A stretch of 64,000 bases of DNA from Lachnospiraceae bacterium (GTDB taxonomy: Bacteria > Bacillota > Clostridia > Lachnospirales > Lachnospiraceae), in the NCBI GenBank assembly GCA_024698705.1, contig JAILQX010000025.1, positions 20,925 through 84,924 of the forward strand, read 5' to 3'. The notes beneath the pieces are model-generated. The model searched no databases, had not been told where the DNA came from, and worked only from the letters and a program-made list of their open reading frames with translations. The translations under genes and the position numbers were made by a program. Shown in pieces: positions 17,444 through 27,194 of the stretch (within the stretch, counting starts at the first letter, position 1; every line of letters begins with the position of its first letter).

Positions 17444-19660
17444 TCAATAGGGATTCATGGGATTCAGATCAAAAAATACCTGAAGATCTCCCATTTCCTT
17501 TATACCGGATTCCAGCCTGTTCTTACATTCAGTCAACAGCCTTTCGTCCCGGCTCTTTATAAAAAACACGAACCGAAATACATCATTTATCTTTCCTATC
17601 CCTGCTTTAGCCGGTCCTATGACCTTCACCTTATCACTTACACCCTTTATATATTCTGCCATGGATGTGCATGTGTTTTCGGCCAGTTCCCTGCTGCGGG
17701 ATGTTACCAACACTGCAAGTATATCACAGATAGGTGGGTATCCGCCAAGTTCTCTGTACAAAATCTCTTCGTCATAGAATGCCCTGTAGTCCTGGGCTGC
17801 CGCTCTGACTATCGCATAATGCTCGGGCTGATAGGTCTGTATGACCGTTTCGCCTTCCTTGGTACCTCTTCCCGCTCTGCCGGCCGCCTGCGTTATGAGT
17901 TGGAATGTACGTTCCGCAGCCCTGTAATCATTGATCGCAAGCGACATGTCTGCTGCTATTATACCAACCAGCGTCACATCGGGAAAGTCATGACCCTTGA
18001 CTATCATCTGTGTACCTATTAGGATATCCGCTTTCCTGTCACCGAATTCGGACAGGATGTGTTCGAGACTGCCTTTCTTTTTGGTTGTATCCGCGTCCAT
18101 CCTGAGTGTTCTTGCAGCGGGAAATATCTTCTTTACCTCTTCCTCTATCAGCTCCGTTCCCGCCTTGAATCCGAGGATATATTTTGAGCCGCATTTGGGG
18201 CAGACAGACGGCCTTTTCTCCTCGTAGCCGCAATAATGACATACCATCTTTCCCGTGCTGCGATGCTCCGACAATGATACGTCACAATGCGGGCAGCGCA
18301 GAACAATTCCGCAGGATCTGCATGATACAAATCCTGCATATCCTCTTCTGTTCAGAAACAGCATGACCTGCTCATTTCTGTCCAGTTTTTGTGCAATGCT
18401 CTCCTTAAGCTTTTCACTGAAAACGGATTTGTTGCCCTTTTTAAGTTCCTCACGCATATCCACTATGCTCGTACCTGCCAGCCTGCCTCCTACGGCACGC
18501 TTATACATGCTCCAAAGCCTGTATTCGCCGTTTACGGCACGGTAAAACGTATCAACCGAAGGAGTGGCACTACCGAGTACCACCGAAGCATGATTAAGCT
18601 CCGCCAGTTTTTCGGCGACCTCCCTTGCATGATACTTCGGGACATTTTCGGATTTGTATGTATGCTCATGCTCTTCATCCATGACTATGAGCCCGACTCT
18701 TTCAAACGGGGTGAACAGCGCGGATCTGGGACCTATGATCACGTCTATCTCGCCTTTTTTTGCCCTCTCGCACTGATCGTATTTTTCTCCCTCGGACAAT
18801 GTCGAATTCATGATCGAAACACGCTCTCCGAAATAATGATAAAATCTCTTTACCGTCTGATAGGTCAGAGCAATCTCGGGGATGAGGACGATGACCTGCT
18901 TTCCCCTCTTTACGACCTCCTCAATGAGCTTTATGTATGTAACTGTCTTTCCGCTTCCGGTGATACCGTGAAGAAGATATGTCTTTCTTATGTCCGCATC
19001 GTAATCTTCGATGAATTCTTTTACTATAGCCTTCTGTTCATCATTGAGTTCTATGTTCTTCTCTACGCTCTTTTTGATGACTATCGGATTTCTGAAATAA
19101 TTCTCGGTCTCAATACTGATCACACCGGCTTTTTCAAGATTTGTTACCGTTGTTGCCGACACTCCAAGCTTTCCGGTGACCAGATGATAATCCAGTACTT
19201 TCTCCTCAATGAGCTCCCTCATAAGCCTTTCCTTGCCTGCCTGTTTCTTTCTCACGGCTACAGCCAGTTCTTCTACGGCTGTCTCCTCCGAAGCCTTAAG
19301 GATGATCGTCTTTTTTGCCTTCGGTTTATATGTCTTTTTGATCGGCAATACGGTCTTAAGAGCCGTATTCATGGTCGAACCGTACCGCTCTTTTATAAAT
19401 GCGGCAAGTTCGATCAGACGTCCCTCACTTGCGTTCTGTTCCACAACGATATCCGTTATGTCCTTGATCCTGTCCGGGTCGAAGTCCGTATGATCGCTGC
19501 ATTCGATCACATATCCGGTCAAAAGCCTGCCGCCTTTTCCGAAAGGCACGGTGACCTTTGTCCCCGGTTTGCATCTGTCCTTAAACCTGTCGGGTACACT
19601 GTATGAAAATGTTCTGTCCAGGCTCTCGGCACTGATATCTACAATCACACTGGCATACAT
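17444..19660 (-). CDS. priA: Primosomal replication restart helicase PriA
   Basis: About 738 residues. It has a 3'-BD domain, winged helix, helicase motif I GITGSGKT, Walker B DEEHE, GSATPS, a zinc module (CRSCGIVLRCPHC, CHYCGY, CPKCGS) and QAAGRAGRG. It reloads the replisome at stalled forks. The track start is 8 codons earlier and overlaps recJ; MYASVIVDIS at 19660 matches the usual N-terminus. No strong SD favours either, so the start is uncertain. Confidence 0.95.
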   Translation of the reverse strand: MYASVIVDISAESLDRTFSYSVPDRFKDRCKPGTKVTVPFGKGGRLLTGYVIECSDHTDFDPDRIKDITDIVVEQNASEGRLIELAAFIKERYGSTMNTALKTVLPIKKTYKPKAKKTIILKASEETAVEELAVAVRKKQAGKERLMRELIEEKVLDYHLVTGKLGVSATTVTNLEKAGVISIETENYFRNPIVIKKSVEKNIELNDEQKAIVKEFIEDYDADIRKTYLLHGITGSGKTVTYIKLIEEVVKRGKQVIVLIPEIALTYQTVKRFYHYFGERVSIMNSTLSEGEKYDQCERAKKGEIDVIIGPRSALFTPFERVGLIVMDEEHEHTYKSENVPKYHAREVAEKLAELNHASVVLGSATPSVDTFYRAVNGEYRLWSMYKRAVGGRLAGTSIVDMREELKKGNKSVFSEKLKESIAQKLDRNEQVMLFLNRRGYAGFVSCRSCGIVLRCPHCDVSLSEHRSTGKMVCHYCGYEEKRPSVCPKCGSKYILGFKAGTELIEEEVKKIFPAARTLRMDADTTKKKGSLEHILSEFGDRKADILIGTQMIVKGHDFPDVTLVGIIAADMSLAINDYRAAERTFQLITQAAGRAGRGTKEGETVIQTYQPEHYAIVRAAAQDYRAFYDEEILYRELGGYPPICDILAVLVTSRSRELAENTCTSMAEYIKGVSDKVKVIGPAKAGIGKINDVFRFVFFIKSRDERLLTECKNRLESGIKEMGDLQVFFDLNPMNPY

Positions 19661-19670
19661 ACGCTTCACA

Positions 19671-21419
19671 TTACCTGTAATCATTTATGATAAACTGAAC
19701 GCTTCTTTTTCCCATATATTCATTGACGGCAGGATAATAAATAATATCACACATGACATTTTCACGTGCTCCCGGCGTCATTAGTCTCTTTGACGTGCCC
19801 TCTCCGAATTTCTCATCGACATGAGCCAAAAAAAGATCGAGTTTCCTGAACATGACGAGTTCCGTATTAAAGCCGTCCTCACAAGTGACCGAAAACTTTG
19901 CCATATTTGCATTTTTGCCCATGTATCTTCCTTCAAGAAACCTGATGTTCCTGCAGGCAAATACCGGCTTTTCATTGCCGTTTCCAAATGGTTCCAGCAT
20001 TGAAAGCTGATCTATCAGTTTTTCGCTTACGTAAGATAGAGGCATCGGAACGTCTATGATGATCTTCTCCTCCAGAGAATCCGGATCGATCTCACACTCG
20101 TTGATCCTTCTTTTAAATTCCTCAAGCCTGTCTCTGTTCAGTGAAAATCCGGCTGCCATTGCATGTCCGCCGAACTTGGTAAATACATCCTTCACTTTGC
20201 ACATGGCATCGTAGATATGAAATCCAGGTATGCTCCTTGCCGAGCCTTTGAGCGCATCTCCTTCGCCCGTTACAACAAATACGGGTCTGTAATATTTTTC
20301 CTTTATCCTGCCGGCCACGATCCCCGCAAGGCTCTCATGCAATTGCGGAAGGTGCACGACTATGACTCTGTCCTTCGCATCTACAAGCTCTTCGGCACTC
20401 TTTAGACCGTCTTCGGTCATGTACTTTCTGCTTTCATTGAGTTCCTTAAGTTTGGAAGCGATCCTTATACCGTCTTCTATTGTCTCACACTTTAACAGAT
20501 CAAGAGAGATATCCGCGGTGTCCAGTCTGCCTGTGGCATTGATACACGGCCCCAGCACGAAACCAATGCTCTGTGATGTTTTTGTTTTACCTTCCAGTCC
20601 GCATACCTTCACAAGGGCTCTCATTCCGAGGTTATGGCTCTTATCAAGGCACTTTAGTGTGTTACGTACAAGATATCTGTTCTCATCCTTAAGTTCCATG
20701 ATATCACATACGGTAGCAAACCCCGCAAGCTCCATGAGTTCCTCCAGCGGCTCTGTTTCCATGCCTATCGCATCGAACATTGCCTGAATGAACTTGAACG
20801 CCACCACGGCCCCGCAGATATTCTTGAAGGGGTATATGCAATCCTCTCTCTTCGGGTCCACAACAGCAGGAACATTGGGCAGGATATATCTTCTCTCACC
20901 GTCTCTTTCCTCATAGGGTATCTCATGATGATCCGTTACTATACATGTTAATCCAAGTTCCAGTGCATGGTCAAATGCATCAACGGCAGCTATACCGTTA
21001 TCACATGTGACCAAAAGGTCGACCCCGTCATTTGCGGCATCATCGATCATGGATGCATTGATGCCGTATCCGTCCTTTATCCTGTGAGGAATGACCGTAT
21101 CGACATCGGCTCCGCAGATCGTAAGACCCTTCCATAGAATATAGGTTGACATAATTCCATCGACATCGTAGTCTCCTACAACTCTTATTTTCGAATTCAT
21201 ATCGATTTTATCCAATGTTATGTCTACCGCTTTGTCGATATCCTTCAAGTAATTGTAATCATGTACGCACGATCTGTCGGGCGATAAAAACCGTCTCATC
21301 TCCTCTTCATCCATGAGATCCCTGTTGCGCATTACGCGGACAACGACCTGGTCTATGCCGAGATGATCGCCTATGCCTTTAAAATCACATTTCTTGCCGG
21401 ATACAACCCATTTAGCCAT
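19671..21419 (-). CDS. recJ: Single-stranded-DNA-specific exonuclease RecJ
   Basis: 582 residues. DHH-family phosphoesterase: DYDVDGIMST, TCDNGIAAVDA and TDHHEIPYE, then the DHHA1 part with KFGGHAMAAGFS and an OB-like C-terminus. It is a 5'-3' ssDNA exonuclease in recombination and mismatch repair. It begins the priA-prkC run. GGAGGA precedes the ATG. Confidence 0.96.
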   Translation of the reverse strand: MAKWVVSGKKCDFKGIGDHLGIDQVVVRVMRNRDLMDEEEMRRFLSPDRSCVHDYNYLKDIDKAVDITLDKIDMNSKIRVVGDYDVDGIMSTYILWKGLTICGADVDTVIPHRIKDGYGINASMIDDAANDGVDLLVTCDNGIAAVDAFDHALELGLTCIVTDHHEIPYEERDGERRYILPNVPAVVDPKREDCIYPFKNICGAVVAFKFIQAMFDAIGMETEPLEELMELAGFATVCDIMELKDENRYLVRNTLKCLDKSHNLGMRALVKVCGLEGKTKTSQSIGFVLGPCINATGRLDTADISLDLLKCETIEDGIRIASKLKELNESRKYMTEDGLKSAEELVDAKDRVIVVHLPQLHESLAGIVAGRIKEKYYRPVFVVTGEGDALKGSARSIPGFHIYDAMCKVKDVFTKFGGHAMAAGFSLNRDRLEEFKRRINECEIDPDSLEEKIIIDVPMPLSYVSEKLIDQLSMLEPFGNGNEKPVFACRNIRFLEGRYMGKNANMAKFSVTCEDGFNTELVMFRKLDLFLAHVDEKFGEGTSKRLMTPGARENVMCDIIYYPAVNEYMGKRSVQFIINDYR

Positions 21420-21443
21420 AAATCCTCCGCTATATGAAACAAA

Positions 21444-21466
21444 GGGGATGAGCCCTGCTCATCCCC
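21444..21466 (-). terminator. Terminator-like hairpin after secDF
   Basis: A perfect 10-bp stem (GGGGATGAGC/GCTCATCCCC, loop of 3) lies 28 nt past the secDF stop. The following tract on the minus strand is only TTTGTTT, so termination may be partial and feed recJ. Confidence 0.65.
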
Positions 21467-21493
21467 GAAATCCAATCTGCCTTATATCATCAA

Positions 21494-23674
21494 TCACTTA
21501 GATGTCTTAGCTTTTACCTTATCGGTTTTCTTGACAAACTTTGTTCTGAATATGTACCACATAGCACCTGTCAGACATACTGAAGAGTATGTACCGATCA
21601 GAATACCTACCATAAGCGGCATCGCGAACTCCTTGATGCTCGTAACACCGAATACATAGAGCGATGCGACCATGACAAATGTTGTCAATGATGTGAATAT
21701 ACTTCTCGACAATGTCTGGTTGATACATTTGTCGACCATGGCTTCGTATCTGTCAAGGTTGTTGCCGACAGTCGGAAGTGTCTCCCTGATCCTGTCAAAT
21801 ATAACGATCGTGGCATTTATCGAATAACCCACTACCGTAAGCATACATGCGATGAATGTCGATCCGACGCTTATCTTAGCCAAGGCATAGAATGCAAGGA
21901 CTACAAGAACGTCGTGACACAGAGCAAGTACCGAACTTGCGGCAAAACGTATATCCTTAAATCTGAACCAGATGTAAAGAAGCATGCAGATCGTAGCTAC
22001 TATGACAGCAACGACCGCTTCTTTTCTCATTTCGCCCGAGATCGTTGATGAAATGGTCTCTGCAGTGATCTTTTCTTTCTCTATTCCGTAGTTGGTCTCA
22101 AGAGCCTCGGTCATGGCTTCACGCTGTGCAACATTAAGTGTTGAGGTCTTGAAGATGACTTCGTTGGTTCCCTGAACCTTCTGTTTCTGGATGTCTCCGC
22201 CACCGATGGCTGCTCTGATAACAGGTATGACCTTGCTGTCAAGATCTGCGAGGCTTATGTCCTCATTGAATGCAACGTTGGTACTTGTACCGCCCTTGAA
22301 CTCAAGCGAATAATTGAGGACGTCACCGATCTTTGATTTATTCATGGCCATACCGGCAATACCGGAAATGATGAGCACTGCCGAGAAGCAGAAAAAGATG
22401 ACCTTCTTTGAAAGGAATTTTGCTTCTTTTCTCTCTTTTGCCCTGCCGTAGAATTTCTCGTCGGTGATACCGATCGCATAGAATGCATTGATGATCACTC
22501 TTGTGATAACAAGTGCCGTGAACATTGATATTACAATACCAATTCCGAGTGTCTGAGCGAAGCCCTTAATGGTACCGGTACCCATGGCTCCCAGCACAAG
22601 TGCTGCGATAAGTGTTGTGATATTACCGTCTATGATAGCTGAGAATGCTTTCTTAAAACCTATCTTGATAGATGAGCTTACCGTCTTGCCCGTTGCGATC
22701 TCTTCCCTGATACGTGCAAATATGATAACGTTCGCATCAACCGCCATACCTATCGAAAGGATGATACCCGCGATACCCGGTAATGTAAGTGTTACATTGA
22801 ATGCGTTCAATGTAAGTATCATAAGAACAACATACAATGCCAAAGCTATTACGCTTGCCAGACCCGGTATGAAATAAACAACGATCATGAATACCGCTAC
22901 AATGGCAAAACCGATCGCTGCGGCATAAAGGCTTGTCTTTATGGCTTCTTCACCGAGCTGTGCGCCTACCACGTTACTTCTGAGTTCTTCAAGTTCAAGT
23001 TTAAGACCACCGATACGGATCGTAGTCGCAAGTCTGTCAGCCTCCTCAAATGTGCTGCTGCCGGTGATAACTGCATTACCATCGGTTATTGCAACCTGAA
23101 CATAAGGGCTGCTTATGATTTGATTGTCGTATATTATATAGATAACATCGTGGTTTACCGCTGCCTTTGTGGTAGCTTCCGCAAATGCTTTCGTACCTTC
23201 CTCGGTAAACTCAAGTGCTACTACGAATTGCTGGTTGCCCATGCTGTCCTTCTGTGAGCCTGCCTGAGCATTGGCCACTTCCGTTCCGGACAATACAAGG
23301 TTTCCGTCTTTATCATAGAATTCAAGAGATCCGGGCTTTCCAAGTTCTTCAAGAACCGCATTTGCATCTGATACACCGGGTATCTCGATGTTTATCCTGT
23401 CACTGCCTTCCTGATATACACTGGCTTCGGTCGAATAACTGTCAACACGCTTCTGCAGTTTGAAGATCGTATCCGCCATATCTTCCGCCGAGGGATCTTC
23501 CTCTCCGACAACCTGATATGTAATGCTGACACCACCTGCCAGATCGAGGCCCTGCTTGATATTGGCTGCGCTTCCCGAGCCCGCACTGTCAAGGCCGAAA
23601 ATACTTGCGTACACACCGCCTGCCAAAAGGGCAAGAATGATCACAAGTGTGATTATACCGTTTCTTTTACTCAT
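21494..23674 (-). CDS. secDF: Protein translocase subunit SecDF (fused)
   Basis: 726 residues. SecD and SecF are fused, giving about 12 membrane helices. The SecD half has the P1 region with DLAGGVSITYQV and the motif GIAGIILSIGMAVDANVIIF. The SecF half starts near residue 440 with EFKGGTSTNV and carries GYSINATIVIFDRIRE. It pulls exported proteins across the membrane using the ion gradient. GGAGGAGG precedes the ATG, and it has its own promoter. Confidence 0.97.
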   Translation of the reverse strand: MSKRNGIITLVIILALLAGGVYASIFGLDSAGSGSAANIKQGLDLAGGVSITYQVVGEEDPSAEDMADTIFKLQKRVDSYSTEASVYQEGSDRINIEIPGVSDANAVLEELGKPGSLEFYDKDGNLVLSGTEVANAQAGSQKDSMGNQQFVVALEFTEEGTKAFAEATTKAAVNHDVIYIIYDNQIISSPYVQVAITDGNAVITGSSTFEEADRLATTIRIGGLKLELEELRSNVVGAQLGEEAIKTSLYAAAIGFAIVAVFMIVVYFIPGLASVIALALYVVLMILTLNAFNVTLTLPGIAGIILSIGMAVDANVIIFARIREEIATGKTVSSSIKIGFKKAFSAIIDGNITTLIAALVLGAMGTGTIKGFAQTLGIGIVISMFTALVITRVIINAFYAIGITDEKFYGRAKERKEAKFLSKKVIFFCFSAVLIISGIAGMAMNKSKIGDVLNYSLEFKGGTSTNVAFNEDISLADLDSKVIPVIRAAIGGGDIQKQKVQGTNEVIFKTSTLNVAQREAMTEALETNYGIEKEKITAETISSTISGEMRKEAVVAVIVATICMLLYIWFRFKDIRFAASSVLALCHDVLVVLAFYALAKISVGSTFIACMLTVVGYSINATIVIFDRIRETLPTVGNNLDRYEAMVDKCINQTLSRSIFTSLTTFVMVASLYVFGVTSIKEFAMPLMVGILIGTYSSVCLTGAMWYIFRTKFVKKTDKVKAKTSK

Positions 23675-23740
23675 CTTTTATCTCCTCCTCCACATGCCGT
23701 ACCATATGTCAGTCCGGCATCGGATAACATACCGCATATA

Positions 23741-23769
23741 AATTTAGCACATTTCCGATTTTATGGCAA
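23741..23769 (-). promoter_or_regulatory. secDF promoter
   Basis: Minus-strand TTGCCA, exactly 17 bp, then TAAATT with an upstream TG (extended -10). It lies about 67 nt before the start codon. Confidence 0.7.
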
Positions 23770-23811
23770 CCCAAATAAACCGAATGTTCCCATATGTTCT
23801 TTAACCCGGTT

Positions 23812-25071
23812 TCAGGCTTCTTTATCATCGATCCTGAGCAATACCTTTTTGATACGATTTTTATCTATGGCCTGCACCCTGATCCTTATGCCGTCCTCGG
23901 TTACTATCTCGTCTCCCTTTTCCGGCATCCTGTCCAGTATCTCTATGACAAGGCCGGCGATGGAATCATTTTCCTTGCTCTCAAGCGTAAGGCCGAGTTC
24001 GTCATTTACATCGTCGATCTTCCTGCTGCCGTCTATGATGTAGGCATTCTTTTCAACCTTCTTTATGAATTCTTCTTCATCGGCATCGTACTCATCCCTT
24101 ATCTCGCCGACTATTTCCTCAAGCAGGTCTTCAAGCGTTACCATACCGACACAGGTACCGTATTCACTGAGGACAAATACAAGGCTGAACGTGGTCTTTC
24201 TCAGTTCCATCAGAAGATCCGCCGTTTTTTTGTATTCATATGTATAATAGGTTTCCCTCAGGATATCCGAAACCTCAAAACTCTTTTTATCCTCTACAAG
24301 TATGAAGTCCTTGATATTGATGAGGCCTATCACATTGTCCGGTTCGTCCCTGTACACCGGTATCCTTGTGTACATGTGCTTTTTAAAGACCTCGAGGACC
24401 TCTTCGTACTTTGACTTCTCTTCGACACATACCATATCGATACGAGGTACCATGATATCCTTTGCCACCGAATCCGAGAAGTCAAACACATTGTTGATCA
24501 TGACCTTTTCGCCCGACTCGATAACTCCATCCTCGTGGCTTACATCCACATAAGTCCTTAATTCTGCTTCGGTTATGGTGTTTCTTGCCTTCATATCAAT
24601 ACGCATGAGAAACAGTATTCCCTGCGCTATCTTATCGACTATCCATATCACGGGAGTCATAACACACATCAATGAATAGATGATGGGAGCATATATAAAT
24701 GCCATCTTATCGGCCAGTATCTTGGCGGCATTTTTAGGAACGATCTCCCCAAATAAAAGGACGACGATAGTCAGTATGCCCGTGCCTATCGAAATAGCCG
24801 CATTGCCCCACAGCTCCATAACGAACAAAGTCACGAGCGATGATGCCGCTATGTTGACTATATTATTTCCTATGAGTATGGCACTGAGCATCTTGCTGTA
24901 TCTGTCCAAACAGGCTTTGACAATGCCCGCTCCCTTTTTATTCTCTTCAAGCCAGGCTCTCACCTTCACCTCGCTTATAGTTGAAAGCGCGGTCTCTGCA
25001 GAAGAAAAAAAGGCCGATAAAAGTATGAGAATGATTATTATTGTCAGTTTGATTATCTGATCACTGCTCAC
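23812..25071 (-). CDS. CNNM/CorC (hemolysin C) family membrane protein
   Basis: 420 residues. An N-terminal DUF21/CNNM domain with four hydrophobic segments (LLSAFFSSAETALS near the start) is followed by paired CBS domains (DIMVPRIDM, VIGLINIKDF, FVLSEYGTCVGMVTLEDLLEEIVG) and a CorC/HlyC domain. The family is linked to Mg2+/Co2+ efflux or homeostasis. The track ORF reads 45 codons back into tRNA-Leu. The real start is the GTG at 25071, with CGGAG 6 nt upstream. Confidence 0.92.
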   Translation of the reverse strand: MSSDQIIKLTIIIILILLSAFFSSAETALSTISEVKVRAWLEENKKGAGIVKACLDRYSKMLSAILIGNNIVNIAASSLVTLFVMELWGNAAISIGTGILTIVVLLFGEIVPKNAAKILADKMAFIYAPIIYSLMCVMTPVIWIVDKIAQGILFLMRIDMKARNTITEAELRTYVDVSHEDGVIESGEKVMINNVFDFSDSVAKDIMVPRIDMVCVEEKSKYEEVLEVFKKHMYTRIPVYRDEPDNVIGLINIKDFILVEDKKSFEVSDILRETYYTYEYKKTADLLMELRKTTFSLVFVLSEYGTCVGMVTLEDLLEEIVGEIRDEYDADEEEFIKKVEKNAYIIDGSRKIDDVNDELGLTLESKENDSIAGLVIEILDRMPEKGDEIVTEDGIRIRVQAIDKNRIKKVLLRIDDKEA

Positions 25072-25100
25072 TTTATTCTCCGATCGTGCAAACAATATAC

Positions 25101-25125
25101 TAAAAAAGCTCCTTTCAGGAGCTCT
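25101..25125 (-). terminator. Terminator after tRNA-Leu
   Basis: AGCTCCT/AGGAGCT stem (7 bp, loop of 3) followed by six T residues on the minus strand, directly after the 3' end of the tRNA. Confidence 0.85.
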
Positions 25126-25129
25126 TAAA

Positions 25130-25212
25130 TGCTGGTAGTGGGACTTGAACCCACACGTGGTTGCCCACAACAGATTTTGAGTCTGCCTCGTCTGCCATTC
25201 CGACACACCAGC
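25130..25212 (-). tRNA. tRNA-Leu (anticodon CAA)
   Basis: Class II tRNA of 83 nt. The acceptor GCTGGTG pairs with TACCAGC (one G-T pair), with discriminator A. The anticodon loop CTCAAAA gives CAA, which reads UUG. A long variable arm is present, and the T-arm reads GTGGGTTCAAGTCCCAC. CCA is not encoded. Confidence 0.95.
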
Positions 25213-25238
25213 CTATCGGTCTTATGCGACCGAATTAA

Positions 25239-25267
25239 AGTTTATCATATCACTTACCCATTTGCAA
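25239..25267 (-). promoter_or_regulatory. tRNA-Leu promoter
   Basis: TTGCAA, 17 bp, TAAACT on the minus strand, 27 nt upstream of the tRNA. A TCGGTC/GACCGA hairpin sits between promoter and tRNA and may be a processing leader. Confidence 0.55.
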
Positions 25268-25274
25268 GAACTAT

Positions 25275-27116
25275 CTAGATCGCGTTTTTCCTGTTGATCA
25301 TGTCTCTTTTTCTGAGTGTGGAATCAAGTATCTTCTTCCTGATACGAAGGTTCTTGGGTGTTACTTCAAGCAGTTCATCGGTATCTATAAATTCCAGTGC
25401 CTGCTCAAGGCTAAGGACCTTCTTGGGTGAAAGTCTTAGCGCCTCATCGGCACTTGAACTTCTTGTATTGGTAAGCTGTTTCTTCTTGCAGACATTGATC
25501 TCTATGTCCTCAGCTTTGCCCGTCTGACCAACGACCATTCCCGCATATACTTTTTCACCGGGCTCGATAAAGAGTGTACCTCTGTCCTGAGCATTATACA
25601 GTCCGTAAGTAATGGCTTCACCAGCTTCAAATGCTATGAGCGAGCCCTGTTTACGATACATCATGTCTCCCTTGTAAGGGCCGTATCCGTCAAATATGGT
25701 ATTGAGTATACCGTTACCCTTTGTATCTGTCATGAACTCCCCTCTGTAGCCTATAAGACCTCTTGAGGGAATATTGAATTCAAGTCTTGTGTATCCGCCG
25801 TTTATAGATGTCATGCCGAGGAGCTCGCCCTTTCTTGCGGAAAGCTTCTGGATAACGCTTCCGGAGAATTCTTCGGGTACATCTATATAAGCAAGTTCCA
25901 TAGGCTCCTGCTTCTGATTCCTTTCATTGAATTTGTAAAGGACTTCTGCCTTGGATACTGCAAATTCATATCCTTCACGTCTCATATTTTCTATAAGGAC
26001 GGAAAGATGGAGTTCCCCTCTTCCCGATACCTTGAACACATCCGTCGAATCCGTTTCCTCGACCCTGAGAGAGACGTCTGTGTTGAGTTCCTTAAACAGT
26101 CTGTCCCTTAGATGACGGGAAGTGACATACTTACCTTCCTGTCCGGCAAGCGGCGAATCATTGACCATGAAATTCATGGCGATCGTAGGCTCGGAGATCT
26201 TCTGGAAGGGTATCGCTTCCGGCTGATCCGGTGAGCAGAGTGTATCTCCTATATGAATATCCGAAATGCCGCTTATGGCTACGATGGAACCTATGCCGGC
26301 TTCATTTACTTCAACCTTGTTAAGACCATCAAACTCGTACAGCTTGCTGACCTTGACTTTGGTGCATTTATCGGTCTCATGATGATTGACTATGACAACA
26401 TCCTGATTGACCCTGATGGTACCGTTATCGACCTTTCCGACACCGATACGTCCTACATATTCGTTATAATCAATGGTACTGATGAGCACCTGGGTTCCCT
26501 TCTCGGGATCTCCCGTTGGTGCGGGAATGTAATCAATGATAGTCTCAAACAGCGGGACCATGTCCGTTCCCGGCTTATCGGCTTCCATGCTCGCATAGCC
26601 GCCTTTTGCCGAAGCATATACAAAGGGACATTCAAGCTGTTCGTCACTCGCATCGAGATCCATGAAAAGTTCAAGCACCTCGTCCACGACCTCTGCAGGT
26701 CTGGCTTCGGGCCTGTCTATTTTATTGATACATACGATGACATGAAGATCAAGTTCCAGAGCCTTCTGAAGCACGAACTTGGTCTGGGGCATAACGCCTT
26801 CAAATGCGTCTACCACAAGGATAACACCATTGACCATCTTAAGAACACGCTCTACCTCTCCTCCGAAATCGGCATGTCCCGGTGTATCTATGATATTTAT
26901 CTTGGTGTTCTTATATGTAACGGCAGTGTTCTTTGACAGGATGGTTATCCCACGTTCACGTTCGATGTCGTTGGAATCCATTATACGTTCTGCCACTTCC
27001 TGATTTTCCCTGAATATACCACTCTGCTTGAGCAGTTCATCGACAAGCGTTGTCTTGCCGTGATCAACATGGGCGATTATCGCAACATTTCTTACATCTT
27101 CTCTTGTCTGTACCAT
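25275..27116 (-). CDS. typA: Translational GTPase TypA/BipA
   Basis: 613 residues. G1 [11 protein letters not shown]3 [10 protein letters not shown] and G4 NKIDRPEAR are intact, followed by EF-G-like domains and the TypA-specific C-terminus ([21 protein letters not shown] is the closing region). It acts in ribosome assembly and stress. GAGGAAA precedes the ATG, and it has its own promoter. Confidence 0.98.
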   Translation of the reverse strand: MVQTREDVRNVAIIAHVDHGKTTLVDELLKQSGIFRENQEVAERIMDSNDIERERGITILSKNTAVTYKNTKINIIDTPGHADFGGEVERVLKMVNGVILVVDAFEGVMPQTKFVLQKALELDLHVIVCINKIDRPEARPAEVVDEVLELFMDLDASDEQLECPFVYASAKGGYASMEADKPGTDMVPLFETIIDYIPAPTGDPEKGTQVLISTIDYNEYVGRIGVGKVDNGTIRVNQDVVIVNHHETDKCTKVKVSKLYEFDGLNKVEVNEAGIGSIVAISGISDIHIGDTLCSPDQPEAIPFQKISEPTIAMNFMVNDSPLAGQEGKYVTSRHLRDRLFKELNTDVSLRVEETDSTDVFKVSGRGELHLSVLIENMRREGYEFAVSKAEVLYKFNERNQKQEPMELAYIDVPEEFSGSVIQKLSARKGELLGMTSINGGYTRLEFNIPSRGLIGYRGEFMTDTKGNGILNTIFDGYGPYKGDMMYRKQGSLIAFEAGEAITYGLYNAQDRGTLFIEPGEKVYAGMVVGQTGKAEDIEINVCKKKQLTNTRSSSADEALRLSPKKVLSLEQALEFIDTDELLEVTPKNLRIRKKILDSTLRKRDMINRKNAI

Positions 27117-27149
27117 AATATTTCCTCTTTCTGCCTTAAAAACTTATTC

Positions 27150-27178
27150 ACTATAGCACAGCAGATGCAAGTATGCAA
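27150..27178 (-). promoter_or_regulatory. typA promoter
   Basis: TTGCAT, 17 bp, TATAGT with an upstream TG (extended -10) on the minus strand, about 35 nt before the start codon. Confidence 0.75.
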
Positions 27179-27194
27179 TAGTCGCATTGTACAA

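Noticed and set aside
18389-19606. 405-residue plus-strand ORF
   Set aside because: Antisense to priA, whose helicase and zinc motifs are unmistakable; no ribosome site and Cys/Phe/Leu-rich shadow composition.
26253-26936. 227-residue plus-strand ORF
   Set aside because: Antisense to typA; no recognisable domain.
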